A stretch of DNA of 64,000 nt from Paenibacillus_F sp047238265 (GCF_047238265.1 NZ_JBDFMM010000001.1:2046001-2110000), one strand, 5' to 3'. Positions 42,374 through 50,909 are shown, counted from the stretch's first letter. The notes: generated from the sequence alone by a model not told the origin. A program made the numbers and translations.

Positions 42374-42872
42374 TCAGCGTCCCTTCCGCAGAAGCCGGTT
42401 GACCGTTTCGCGCCGCAGACCGACAAGCTGACCGATCTCTTCCTGGGTTAGCACGTCGCCAAGCGGAATGTCCCCGACATACCGCGCGAACCACTGCCCG
42501 AGCAGCTCGATTTTGCGGGCGGGAGTGAGCGCGGTAAGCTGGTCGATGCGCTGCTGCATCGCTCTCAGCTTGTCTTGCAGCACAAGAGCGGCGTCCCGGT
42601 AGCGCAGGGGGTTCTCCTGAAGCTCCGCGTACCACTGCGCGGCCGGAATGACCTCGACTTCGCTTGTGATTAGGGCAATCGCGGTCCCATGGTATTCTTT
42701 GGGCGTGAGCAGGGAATGGTGGGGGATCAGACTCCCCGGGGTTCAGAATGTTGAACAGAAACTGTTCCCCGTTCTCCTGAAGGCGCACGACTTTAAACAG
42801 ACCGCTCCGGATGCGGAATAAGGGTCCTTGTTCCCCCTGCCGGAACAGCACTTCGCCTTTATGCAGAATCAT
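42374..42872 (-). pseudogene. Crp/Fnr family transcriptional regulator, frameshifted
   Basis: The cyclic-nucleotide-binding fold begins right at the start (MILHKGEVLFRQGEQGPLFRIRSGLFKVVRLQENGEQFLFNILNPGE) and the HTH lies in another frame (LGDVLTQEEIGQLVGLRRETVNRLLRKGR). On the sense strand the break is GGG GAG T CTG ATC; the extra base is A on the + strand at 42731. Removing it gives GELIPHHSLLTPKEYHGTAIALITSEVEVIP and one 165-residue protein. That is shorter than the usual 220 residues at both ends, so some truncation or a miscalled start remains. It converges with hmp and may regulate it in response to NO or oxygen. Confidence 0.8.
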
Positions 42873-43006
42873 CCGGACCCCCGCCTTTCTTTTTTGTTCA
42901 TAGAAATGTAGAAAGAATGTACCGTTTTCGCCCTGTTTCCGGTTATAATCGAGAAAGGATCTTTACAGGATACCGGAAAACCAATCTTATCGAGGTGGAA
43001 AACGTC

Positions 43007-43207
43007 GTGGCAACAACTTCTTTGGACGCGTTAACAACCGGCATGTTCGTAACGAGCCTGCTGCTGATCCTTTTTATCGGGTCGATGGTCAGCATGAGCA
43101 TCATGCGGTTTTTTCAGAAAAAGAAAGTCCAGGGAGCCGTCTACCTCGTAGTCGGTCTGGCGGCCCTAGTTACGTTTATCGTCATGGCTTCGGGATGGAG
43201 CTCGTGA
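43007..43207 (+). CDS. Small two-helix membrane protein
   Basis: 66 residues from the GTG at 43007, placed after CGAGGTGG; upstream in-frame codons lack a ribosome site. Two hydrophobic helices (MFVTSLLLILFIGSMVSMSIM and GAVYLVVGLAALVTFIVMA) are separated by a basic loop (RFFQKKKVQ). It resembles small uncharacterised Bacillales membrane proteins. It is monocistronic with a terminator downstream. Confidence 0.7.
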   Translation: MATTSLDALTTGMFVTSLLLILFIGSMVSMSIMRFFQKKKVQGAVYLVVGLAALVTFIVMASGWSS

Positions 43208-43225
43208 CCGTGCGGCTTCGAGTCA

Positions 43226-43277
43226 AAAAATTCGCCTGCCCGTCTTCCGAGAAGGAAGCGCGGACAGGCGTTTTTTT
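43226..43277. terminator. Intrinsic terminator
   Basis: CGCCTGCCCG pairs with CGGACAGGCG (one mismatch) and the inner TTCC with GGAA; A6 lies before and T7 after. It serves the convergent small membrane protein and permease genes. Confidence 0.85.
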
Positions 43278-43334
43278 ATGCCGGAAAAAGAGCGCCGCGG
43301 AAGCCGGCTAAACCCGATTGCTCCAAAGCTTCCG

Positions 43335-44636
43335 TTATTTGCTCATGACCTGCAAAACTTCGTACAGGAGAAAGAGAAGAGCAATGACGTACAGGGTGAC
43401 GGAAACCTGGCGGCCTTTGCCCGCCCCAAGTTTTACGACCGGGTAAGCGATAAAGCCGAAAGCGATCCCGTCGACGATGCTGTAAGTGAGCGGGATCAGC
43501 GCGATCACGAGAAACGCGGGAAACGCTTCGCTGAAATCCTCGAAAGGAATCGCTTTGATGCTGCCGAGCATAAGCGAGCCGAGGATAATCAGCACCGGAG
43601 CGATCGCGCTGTCCGGAATGGCCTGCAGCAGCGGCACCGCAAAGTAGGAGCCGAGAAACAGCACGCCCGTGAACAGGGCGGTCAGCCCCGTGCGCCCGCC
43701 GGAAGCGATGCCCGCGGAGCCTTCGACCGCGGATACGGTCGGACTCGAGCCGAGCAATCCGGCGGCCGCGTTCGACAAGGCCGCGGCCTGGAAGGCGCGC
43801 CGGTAGGTGTCCGGGCGCCCGAAGCTGGCCGTCTGGCTGTGGATCAGGCCCAGATTCTCGAAGACGATGACCATCGCCATCGAGAAGGCCGCGATCCAGA
43901 ACGGCACCGTCCAGAGGCTTCCGAACGATAGCGCGCCGAACACGGCGGCGGCATCGCGCAGTCCGAACCCGGGTCCGCCGGCAGCCGGGTTTACGAGGCC
44001 GAGCAGCCAGGCGACGGCGGTTCCGAACACGATGGCGATGAGGAAGCTGCCGTTCACGCCGCGGACGTACAGCACGGTCATGAGTGCGAGCGTAAGCAGG
44101 GTGACGACCGCTTCGGGACTGCCGAGATTGCCCAGCGCGATATACGTCGAGGCGCTCGGCACGACGATTCCGCTTTTTTGCAGGCCTATAAACGTCAGGA
44201 ACAGTCCGATACCGACCCCGATAGCTTCTTTCAGCGTGTGCGGAACCGATTGCGAGATCCGTCCGGCCAGCCCCGTAAAGGCGACCAGACAGAAGAGAAG
44301 CCCCGAGACGAAGACGGCCGCAAGCGCTTCCTGCCAAGACAGTCCCATCGTATGCACGACGGTGTACGTGAATAGGGCGTTGATTCCCATGCCCGGGACG
44401 ACAACGAGCGGCGTGTTGCTCCACCAGCCGGTCAGCCAGCAGCCGACGAACGAAGTGGCGATGGTGGCGATCATCCCCGCCTGAACGGGGATACCGGCAT
44501 CCGCAAGAATCGCGGAATTGACAATAATAATATAGACGCTGGTCACGAAAGACACCAATCCGGCCAAGAGCTCGCGGCGCACAGTCGTTCCGTGGGCCTC
44601 AAGCCCGAACCGGCGATCGAGAAAACGTACCAACAT
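43335..44636 (-). CDS. AzgA-type purine permease (NCS2 family)
   Basis: A 433-residue membrane transporter with about 12-14 hydrophobic segments. Signature stretches of the AzgA/PbuG branch are visible: TSVYIIIVNSAILADAGIP, NTPLVVVPGMGINALFTYTVV, GIGLFLTFIGLQKSGIVV and SSPTVSAVEGSAGIASGGRTGL. It imports guanine, hypoxanthine or adenine with protons. The start follows AGAAGGATGA. No purine riboswitch was found upstream, unlike B. subtilis pbuG. It is a single gene. Confidence 0.93.
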   Translation of the reverse strand: MLVRFLDRRFGLEAHGTTVRRELLAGLVSFVTSVYIIIVNSAILADAGIPVQAGMIATIATSFVGCWLTGWWSNTPLVVVPGMGINALFTYTVVHTMGLSWQEALAAVFVSGLLFCLVAFTGLAGRISQSVPHTLKEAIGVGIGLFLTFIGLQKSGIVVPSASTYIALGNLGSPEAVVTLLTLALMTVLYVRGVNGSFLIAIVFGTAVAWLLGLVNPAAGGPGFGLRDAAAVFGALSFGSLWTVPFWIAAFSMAMVIVFENLGLIHSQTASFGRPDTYRRAFQAAALSNAAAGLLGSSPTVSAVEGSAGIASGGRTGLTALFTGVLFLGSYFAVPLLQAIPDSAIAPVLIILGSLMLGSIKAIPFEDFSEAFPAFLVIALIPLTYSIVDGIAFGFIAYPVVKLGAGKGRQVSVTLYVIALLFLLYEVLQVMSK

Positions 44637-44910
44637 TCATCCTTCTTTCTGAAGTATCCCTCGGCCCACCCTCGAAACGCCAGGTATTTACATCCGTATC
44701 CGTTTCGCTTGAATCATTATAACCAGAAACCCCCAAGGAAGCTACCGTTATTGTGTTAGTATGGCGGCTTTCTTCCCAAAGTATCGGCCGAAGGAAGTCT
44801 CACGATTCTCAAATCGCGTGAAGGCGAACGGACACATACGGATCTGCATCTCTCTTAACAAAATGCGGAGGAACGGCGGGTTGTAGTAACGTTACCGGAT
44901 TCTCGCCGTT

Positions 44911-45807
44911 TCAAGTCTCCGTATCCATACCGGACGAAAAATAGTGACGGATGAAATCGCGGAATGCTTGAGCGGCTTTGGATAAATAGCGTTTCTCGTG
45001 CCAGGCCAGCAGGTAAGAGCTCGAACAGGCCGGTTCCGAGATCGGAATCCGGACCATCAGCGCCGTCGGCGGCTCTTCACTGCGGTTGCAGGCTCCGACG
45101 AACGCGACGCCGAGTCCCGCACGGACGAGCGCGGCTTTGGCCGACGGTTCGTTTACTTCGCAGACAAAATCGGGCGTCATGCCCGCCTGCCGGAACAGCG
45201 CGTCGTCTCTTTGACGAAAGACGTGCTCTTTTTTGTACCCGATAAAAGGCTCCCCGGCCGCTTCGCGCAAAGAGATGCCCGTGCGGTCCGCGAACCGGTG
45301 TCCGGGCGGTACGGCCAGAAAAACCTCTTCGCTGAGAACAGGCTCCTCGACGATTCCGGGCCGGGCGACCGGATAAGCGGTGAAGCAGAAATCCGCTTCC
45401 CCGTTTTCGAGCATACCGGCCAAATCCTCCGTCGGCACCTGCGTAAGCCGCAGCCGGATATCGGGATACCGGGCGAGGAATTCGCCCAAGGGACCCGACA
45501 GCCGGTTAAGGACCGGCGAAGCGATGGAGATGCTGCCCTGCTCCATGCCGGCCATATCCGCGACTTCTTTGCGGCCTTCTTCCAGCGCGCTGAGGGCGAC
45601 CTCCGCTTTTTTCAGGAAGGCTCTCCCGAACGCATTGAGTGCGATTTTCCGTCCTTGGCGGTCAAACAAAGGAACGCCCAAATCGTTCTCAAGACGGGCA
45701 ATCGTTTTGCTGAGTGCCGGCTGGGCGATATGAAGCTCCTCGGCGGCTTTGGTCATGTGCTGCAGCCTGGCCACGGTACGGAAATACTGGAGCTGCAAAA
45801 TTTCCAT
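44911..45807 (-). CDS. LysR-type transcriptional regulator
   Basis: 298 residues from the ATG at 45807, directly after AGGAGGATCT; an upstream start at 45831 lacks a site. The HTH (residues 16-36, MTKAAEELHIAQPALSKTIARLE) is canonical and the C-terminal effector domain begins at about 90 (GSISIASPVLNRLSGPLGEFLARYPDIRLRLTQVP). The coinducer is unknown. No divergent target gene is adjacent, since the upstream spacer of about 450 bases carries no accepted gene. The nearest gene downstream on the same strand is the purine permease. Confidence 0.93.
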   Translation of the reverse strand: MEILQLQYFRTVARLQHMTKAAEELHIAQPALSKTIARLENDLGVPLFDRQGRKIALNAFGRAFLKKAEVALSALEEGRKEVADMAGMEQGSISIASPVLNRLSGPLGEFLARYPDIRLRLTQVPTEDLAGMLENGEADFCFTAYPVARPGIVEEPVLSEEVFLAVPPGHRFADRTGISLREAAGEPFIGYKKEHVFRQRDDALFRQAGMTPDFVCEVNEPSAKAALVRAGLGVAFVGACNRSEEPPTALMVRIPISEPACSSSYLLAWHEKRYLSKAAQAFRDFIRHYFSSGMDTET

Positions 45808-46256
45808 AGATCCTCCTCTTATATACTTCAAGGAATGAGTGATTAGTAATAAAATGTATTTTTTATTATCAGGCTTTCATTATAAAATGCGGATAAGGGA
45901 GCAGGCAACACTTAAGAAAGATGCGACCGGATGCGAGCCAATGCAGCATATATTGCAGCTCGTGAAGCCGCATAAAAGAGGAGAAAACAAGGAGGAACGC
46001 TAGGGGGGTTCAGCAAATTTGGCCCGCCGGACGTTCCGGGGCCGCTGGAAATTGCAGCGCCGCAGGCAGGCACAGGTTCATCGGGGTACGGAAAAAAACC
46101 TGTTGATTTAATCAACAGGCTTCTCGTTTTTGGTGCCGGAGATGATTACTCGGGTTGTGGCCGACCGGCTCCTTCACGCCGGGAAATACCGCTCGCCGGG
46201 AGCCTCACGCTCACGGGGTATAAAAGCTTACGGGATATTTCCGGAGCGGCCGTTTG
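45808..46256. other. Intergenic region upstream of lysR
   Basis: Contains the AT-rich lysR promoter area (45840-45890) and a hairpin at 46099-46130. An AAGGAGG followed by a 90-codon open frame to 46260 lacks any start codon in register, so no gene is called. Confidence 0.5.
46099..46130 (+). terminator. Terminator-like hairpin
   Basis: CCTGTTGAT (46099-46107) pairs with ATCAACAGG (46111-46119), preceded by seven A and followed by CTTCTCGTTTT. There is no obvious gene just upstream on the + strand. Confidence 0.6.
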
Positions 46257-46727
46257 TTAAATTTCTCCTTCGAGCTGCTCTTTCAACCGGATAATCTGGC
46301 CCAAGTGATGTTCCAGATGTGCTTCGTAATCCTCGATAAGCCAGCGGAGTGTAACGGGCTCGTTCTCTCCGATTTTGCAGAGCAGATTCTCTTGCTCCGG
46401 AGTAACGGACACGATAGCCCGCGCAGCCTGGCGGTTCAGGCTTCCCCACAAGGTAATAATTTCATCCGAAGGCGTATCCCGGTAATTCTGCGCGGTTACC
46501 CAGAAATTTTGTTGATAAGGCTGGAACACGGCAGGCTGAGCGGCATACCGGCTTACGATAAACCGGGGCAGATTATTGAGAGCCGAATCGCAGAGATGTC
46601 CGAGAATTTCGTTAACGGACCATTTATCCGGTCCCGGACGTCTGGTGAGCAGCGACTCCTCCGCCGTCTCCAATAGCGATGCGATCTCATAAGTCCTGTT
46701 ATGAATCCTTGCGGCGATTTCTTTCAT
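46257..46727 (-). CDS. DinB-family protein
   Basis: 156 residues from the ATG at 46727, after TGGAGGTATTCCC; upstream codons in frame are AT-rich and lack a site. The four-helix DinB/YfiT-like fold is indicated by PGPDKWSVNEILGHLCDSALNN, where the first metal His lies in EILGHLCD, and by LRWLIEDYEAHLEHHLGQI with the second and third His near the C-terminus. The superfamily includes thiol-dependent transferases such as bacillithiol S-transferases; the substrate is unknown. Confidence 0.85.
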   Translation of the reverse strand: MKEIAARIHNRTYEIASLLETAEESLLTRRPGPDKWSVNEILGHLCDSALNNLPRFIVSRYAAQPAVFQPYQQNFWVTAQNYRDTPSDEIITLWGSLNRQAARAIVSVTPEQENLLCKIGENEPVTLRWLIEDYEAHLEHHLGQIIRLKEQLEGEI

Positions 46728-46911
46728 GGGAATACCTCCATTTGTTGTAAGTCGTTTGTTCAAGTTTACAATCAAAATCGGTATCGGAAAATCCGAAAGT
46801 TTTGATGAGATCAATCGGAAATATCGATTATTATCCCGGTTTATTTTGTGCATGAAAAAACTCTGTCCCAAAGGGACAGAGCCTGATGCCGGCCGCGTCG
46901 TAAAATCAGGT

Positions 46912-48396
46912 TCAGTTCAGATTGATCCAGACGCTTTTGACTTCACAGTAATTGTTCAGCGCGTAAGACCCCATTTCACGTCCGAGGCCGGACTGCTTGT
47001 AACCGCCGAACGGGGAAGCCGCGTCGAAAACGTTATAGCAGTTGACCCAGACGGTACCGGCGCGAAGCTTGCCGGCGATATAGTGGGCGTTTTTGACGTT
47101 TTCGGTCCACAGCCCGGCAGCCAGTCCGTAATCCGTATCGTTGGCCCGGGCGATCACATCGTCCAGATCCTCGAAAGGCAGAGCCGTCACGACGGGGCCG
47201 AATATTTCCTCCTTGGCGATGGTCATGCTGTCCTGGACACCGGCAAAAACGGTCGGCGCCACGAAATAGCCTTCCTCGAACGGGTTCGTTCCTCCCGTCA
47301 GCAGTTCGGCGCCTTCCTCCAGACCGCGCTCGATGTAGCCGAGCACCCGGTTCTGCTGCTCTTCGGATACGAGCGGCCCGATTTGGGTGTCGGGGCTCAG
47401 ACCCGCACCCTGCTTAAGCTTGCGGGAATACAGCACGAGGTCGGCGACGACGTTGTCGAACATTTTCTTCTGGATGAACAGGCGTGAGCCCGCGCAGCAG
47501 ACCTGCCCCTGATTGAACATGATTCCCGAAAGCGCCCCCGGAATGGCCCTGGACAAATCGGCATCGGGAAGAATAATGTTCGGGGATTTCCCACCCAGCT
47601 CCAGCGTCACCCGCTTCAAGCGGTCCGCAGCCTGCCGCATGATGGAGCGGCCGACTTCCGTGGAGCCGGTGAAGGCGATCTTGTCGACCTGCGGATGGCC
47701 CACGAGCGCCTGTCCCGCCGTCTCCCCGTAGCCCGGCACGATATTGACCACCCCCGGCGGGAAGCCCGCTTCCTGGATCAGGCCGGCGAGGTAGAGCGCC
47801 GAGAGCGGCGTCTGTTCCGCCGGCTTGAGCACGACGGTGCAGCCTGAAGCGAGCGCGGCGCCGAGCTTCCACATCGCCATGAGCAGGGGGAAGTTCCACG
47901 GGATAATTTGCCCGACCACTCCGACCGGCTCATGACGCGTGTAGTTGAAATACCCGCCGCTGACGGGGATGGTCTGGCCGACGATTTTCGTGGACCAGCC
48001 GGCGAAGTAGCGGAGGTGCTCGACGGCCAGCGGCAGATCGGCGGCGCGCGTTTCCGCGATCGGCTTGCCATTGTCGAGCGTCTCAAGCTGGGCGAGCTCT
48101 TCCAGGTTGTCTTCGACGAGATCGGCCAGCCGGTAAATGAGCCGGCTCCGTTCCGCGGCGCTGACGGAGGACCAGGGGCCTTCGTCGAAAGCGCGTCTGG
48201 CGGCTTTTACCGCCAGATCGATATCTTCTTCGGTCGCCTCGCTTACGACCGCCAAAATGTCGCCCGTTGCCGGGTTCGGGGTCGTGAACGTGCGTCCGTA
48301 AACAGAATCGACGAATTCCCCGTCGATAAATAGCCGCTTCGTTCCGTTCAGGAACCTTTGGATTTTGGGTCGGACCGTCAGGGTCAGTTCGTTCAT
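46912..48396 (-). CDS. Aldehyde dehydrogenase (NAD-dependent)
   Basis: 494 residues from the ATG at 48396 (site AAGGAGGCAG); the ATG at 48426 is less well placed. Family motifs are complete: PWNFPLLMAMWKLGAALA with the catalytic Asn, FTGSTEVGRSIM for NAD, ELGGKSPNII with the general-base Glu, GQVCCAGSR with the nucleophile Cys, and EEIFGPV. Overall it resembles DhaS/AldA-type broad-specificity aldehyde dehydrogenases. It is a single gene with no pathway context nearby; an alcohol or betaine-aldehyde role cannot be told apart. Confidence 0.95.
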   Translation of the reverse strand: MNELTLTVRPKIQRFLNGTKRLFIDGEFVDSVYGRTFTTPNPATGDILAVVSEATEEDIDLAVKAARRAFDEGPWSSVSAAERSRLIYRLADLVEDNLEELAQLETLDNGKPIAETRAADLPLAVEHLRYFAGWSTKIVGQTIPVSGGYFNYTRHEPVGVVGQIIPWNFPLLMAMWKLGAALASGCTVVLKPAEQTPLSALYLAGLIQEAGFPPGVVNIVPGYGETAGQALVGHPQVDKIAFTGSTEVGRSIMRQAADRLKRVTLELGGKSPNIILPDADLSRAIPGALSGIMFNQGQVCCAGSRLFIQKKMFDNVVADLVLYSRKLKQGAGLSPDTQIGPLVSEEQQNRVLGYIERGLEEGAELLTGGTNPFEEGYFVAPTVFAGVQDSMTIAKEEIFGPVVTALPFEDLDDVIARANDTDYGLAAGLWTENVKNAHYIAGKLRAGTVWVNCYNVFDAASPFGGYKQSGLGREMGSYALNNYCEVKSVWINLN

Positions 48397-48640
48397 TTCA
48401 CACTGCCTCCTTAGGAAAGGTATCATGCTCGGCTCAGCTCTCTTAGCTTGTCATCCGTGATATTGTATCTATATCAAACTAGCGCGGAAAATATGACAGG
48501 AGGCTTGCAAAGTTTCCGGGTCTATCCCGGTAAGCGGCGAACATGATAAAATAGGGAGACTCCCGTAAAAGGGAAGGAAAGGCAGCCGGCCTTACAGGAT
48601 GACGTGCAGAAGATTTGCCGGGGAAAGGGAGGTTGGGATC

Positions 48641-48796
48641 ATGCTGCTCAGCCGGGATCAGAAGGAGCTTATTTTGGCGGTGTTGAAGAAGGAAAACAAA
48701 CGGATGCTTTCGGGCCATAAAGGGCCGATGCTTAAAAAAACCATCGCCGATTTCGAACAGGCGCTCCGCAATGAAGCGGTTAACGAAAAACGGTAA
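48641..48796 (+). CDS. Small conserved-type protein of unknown function
   Basis: 51 residues from the ATG at 48641 behind GGGAGGTTGGGATC. It is highly charged and helical (LLSRDQKELILAVLKKENKRMLSGHKGPMLKKTIADFEQALRNE), without Cys or membrane segment. The terminator right after it supports a real small gene. The function is unknown. Confidence 0.65.
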   Translation: MLLSRDQKELILAVLKKENKRMLSGHKGPMLKKTIADFEQALRNEAVNEKR

Positions 48797-48823
48797 GCCG
48801 CGAAAATTACCGCGATACATACA

Positions 48824-48849
48824 AAAAAGATCCCGGAAGGGATCTTTTT
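48824..48849. terminator. Intrinsic terminator
   Basis: AAAAAGATCCC, loop GGAA, GGGATCTTTTT: perfect 11-bp stem, bidirectional. Confidence 0.9.
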
Positions 48850-48910
48850 CGCGGGGCCGTATGTAAGAGGCCTGATCAATTGTTTGCGGCGCAATAGCGG
48901 TTACTGCGTT

Positions 48911-49138
48911 TTAATAGAGAGACAAAGCCAGCGTATCGCTTTCGCGGCGGGAATGCAGAATCGCTTCCGTTCCCTCGATTTCGATGGAGATAAGGTTCTC
49001 CAGACAAGTCTTTACAGCGCGTTTTCCGTTGTTCCACTTCGCTTCAAGGGCAATTTTCAGTAAGCTTAACGCTTTTTTGCTCGCTTCTGTATAAAAGACG
49101 GGTATTTTTTGATTGTTAAATACGATTATGGTTTTCAT
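48911..49138 (-). CDS. Small protein of unknown function
   Basis: 75 residues from the ATG at 49138 behind AGGAGGTAGAAATCAC. Mixed alpha/beta pattern (MKTIIVFNNQKIPVFYTEASKKALSLLKIALEAKWNNG...). It starts like a small nucleotide-fold protein, but no motif was recognised. It stands alone. Confidence 0.65.
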   Translation of the reverse strand: MKTIIVFNNQKIPVFYTEASKKALSLLKIALEAKWNNGKRAVKTCLENLISIEIEGTEAILHSRRESDTLALSLY

Positions 49139-49440
49139 GTGATTTCTACCTCCTGTAAGATAGATCAATCTTTGAAAATAGTATAGATTACGAATATTAA
49201 AGGAAACTTAAAAAAACGATAGATTTTTCAAATTTTTTTTGGAAACGATCAACCTCCGCCACAGAATGTTTGAAATTTAAGGGGAAAAGCGTTTGTTTTC
49301 ATAAATTTAAAGTCAAAAATCGGGAGCTTGCAGGTCAATCTGCAAAGCTCCACTTACTACTAAACGGTTTTTCATAATATGAAACGAAATATGTTTCAGA
49401 AAAGTTTTGCTTAATGTTCAATAGCATGGAGGTTAAAAAA
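49139..49440. other. AT-rich divergent spacer
   Basis: Lies between a leftward small gene and the rightward NUDIX gene. It is much more AT-rich than the neighbours, with A and T runs (49208-49240). It should hold promoters for both, but none was assigned with confidence. Confidence 0.45.
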
Positions 49441-49893
49441 ATGAGAACACCTATATTTTACGGTTCCGTTCATGTTTTTCTGTCCCGCAATGGAGAAACG
49501 CTTCTATTAAAGAGAAAAAATACGGGGTTCGCGGACGGCCAGTGGAGTGTCGTAGCCGGAAGAATCGACGGCGGAGAAGAAGTGAAAGCCGCCGCCGTGC
49601 GGGAAGCGAAGGAAGAGGCGGGAATTGACATCCGGCCCGAGGATCTGGAGATCACCGGCATTATGCACCGCAAAAACACGAATTCCGAGTGGATCGACTT
49701 TTTCCTGAGGGCGCACAGCTGGCAGGGAGAAATCGGCAACATGGAACCCCATAAATGCGAAGAGCTCCGCTGGTTTCCGGAAAAGAGTCTTCCCGCCGAG
49801 ATGGTGCCCTATGTACGCGAAGCGCTTTTGAACCGGCGGGAGGGCCTTTGGTTCGAGAGTTTCGGCTGGGCGGCCGATCCTGACCGGGCATGA
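49441..49893 (+). CDS. NUDIX hydrolase
   Basis: 150 residues from the ATG at 49441 (site GGAGGTTAAAAAA); the in-frame ATG at 49414 has no site. The Nudix box is complete: G(x5)E in GRIDGGEE and REAKEEAGI with the metal-binding Glu residues. The fold is filled by YGSVHVFLSRNGETLLLKRKNTG at the start and ELRWFPEKSLPAEMVPYVREAL at the end. It hydrolyses a nucleoside diphosphate derivative; specificity is not deducible. It is the last ordinary chromosomal gene before the tail operon. Confidence 0.92.
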   Translation: MRTPIFYGSVHVFLSRNGETLLLKRKNTGFADGQWSVVAGRIDGGEEVKAAAVREAKEEAGIDIRPEDLEITGIMHRKNTNSEWIDFFLRAHSWQGEIGNMEPHKCEELRWFPEKSLPAEMVPYVREALLNRREGLWFESFGWAADPDRA

Positions 49894-50108
49894 TTGATTG
49901 CGGGAAGGCCGCGCAGCTTGCGGTGGCTGGAGTGCCCGATGCACAGCGGAGAGGGCTGCGCCTTTGCCCGATAAAATTACTTTAAAAAAGCTATGTTTTT
50001 GTTGTTTGTTTTTTATGGGAAAATCATGTGTTAGTTGCTTCAGGGTCAGGTATATTTATAACATAGGAAATCGAGAGAGAGACACGAACACCGGAAACCA
50101 TTTCAATC
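49894..50108. other. Upstream region of the tail operon
   Basis: Contains a possible SigA promoter: TTGCTT (50036-50041) and, 16 bases on, TATAAC (50058-50063). No gene was seen. Two terminator-like hairpins follow before the first tail gene. Confidence 0.4.
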
Positions 50109-50144
50109 AGCAGCCAGCGGCTTTTAAAGCCGGGCTGCTTTTTT
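50109..50144 (+). terminator. Terminator-like hairpin in the tail operon leader
   Basis: AGCAGCC-A-GCGGCTTT and AAAGCCG-G-GCTGCT with T6 after it. It lies downstream of the promoter candidate and upstream of all tail genes, so it may be an attenuation or antitermination point. Confidence 0.75.
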
Positions 50145-50190
50145 GTTTCGCCGGATCATCCGAAAGCTCTCCCGATTGCCTGAACCGAAG

Positions 50191-50228
50191 ATCCTTCCGT
50201 AACCGCCAGCCGGGGATGAAGGATTTTT
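50191..50228 (+). terminator. Second terminator-like hairpin in the tail operon leader
   Basis: ATCCTTC (50191-50197) pairs with GAAGGAT (50218-50224), followed by TTTT. It lies 19 bases before the first small tail-operon frame. Confidence 0.55.
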
Positions 50229-50246
50229 AACGATAGAAAGGAGGCG

Positions 50247-50336
50247 GTGAATACGATAACGCACCGCGATAAATGGAGGCAGCGGCTTTGGCCGGAATAC
50301 GTCCGGAGCCGCATCCGTGGAGGTGAAGTCCGGTGA
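50247..50336 (+). CDS. Short frame at the head of the tail operon
   Basis: 29 codons (GTG start, MNTITHRDKWRQRLWPEYV...) with AAAGGAGG 6 bases upstream. It ends GTGA, overlapping the GTG start of the next gene. The strong site and overlap suggest a real small protein or a coupling leader. Basic, Trp-containing, function unknown. Confidence 0.5.
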   Translation: MNTITHRDKWRQRLWPEYVRSRIRGGEVR

Positions 50337-50806
50337 GCACGAACATGCTGCTTCAGACGCTTAAGAGCTTTGTGGAACAATCGGTGCGGGACACCGGGAC
50401 GGGCGAACGGCCCGTAACCGTCCATGTCGGCTGGCTTCCCGGAGCCGAAAAGTTTCCGCCGGCGAAGCCGGACGAACCTGCGGAACTGCTGCCGGAGGGC
50501 TTGTTTCCTTTTGTACTGCTCAGGGCGTTGGAAGGCGAGGACGGGAATGAAGAAGGCTCCGTTAAGGTCCGGCTTCATTTCGGAACCTCCTCGACAGACC
50601 CGTTCGGTTATGCGGACGTGCTGAATCTGATCGAGAAAGTACGACAGGCCGTTCTTAAGAAGGAAGTCATCGGCGGGATGTTCGAGCTACAGCGTCCGTT
50701 GAAATGGAAGCTTGCCAATACGCAGGCTTACCCGCAGTGGACGGCCGAAATGGTCACCGAATGGAACGTGCCGGCGCCGGTCCGCGAAGACCTGATCTAC
50801 GATTAG
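50333..50806 (+). CDS. Putative tail completion/terminator protein
   Basis: 157 residues from GTG at 50333, coupled to the preceding frame by GTGA and with TGGAGGTGAAG upstream. Not a strong family match by eye. Its size, compact alpha/beta pattern (VLNLIEKVRQAVLKKEVIGG, LKWKLANTQAYPQWTAEMVTEW) and its place directly before the sheath gene fit the tail-terminator proteins that cap contractile tails. The assignment is by position and should be treated as tentative. Confidence 0.5.
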   Translation: MSTNMLLQTLKSFVEQSVRDTGTGERPVTVHVGWLPGAEKFPPAKPDEPAELLPEGLFPFVLLRALEGEDGNEEGSVKVRLHFGTSSTDPFGYADVLNLIEKVRQAVLKKEVIGGMFELQRPLKWKLANTQAYPQWTAEMVTEWNVPAPVREDLIYD

Positions 50807-50909
50807 CTCGTAGAAACTCAGGAGAGACGCAGCTTCAGGTTTTTAAAGATTAGTGAGTAAGAATTCCATCTAAACCAATTTGTCTACATTCGAAGGGAGA
50901 TTATTAACT

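Noticed and set aside
718..42872. Sequence-only programmed +1 frameshifting as the explanation of the AGTCT sites
   Set aside because: GAG TCT CCC at 59085-59093 in the intact baseplate J gene is read in frame, so the motif alone does not cause a shift. Affected genes have unrelated functions. Kept only as a minor alternative in the finding.
44637..44910. Purine riboswitch upstream of the AzgA-type permease
   Set aside because: No match to the conserved purine aptamer core was found on the relevant strand.
45988..46260. Open + frame of about 90 codons after AAGGAGG
   Set aside because: No ATG, GTG or TTG in register near the site; the end overlaps the DinB gene antisense.
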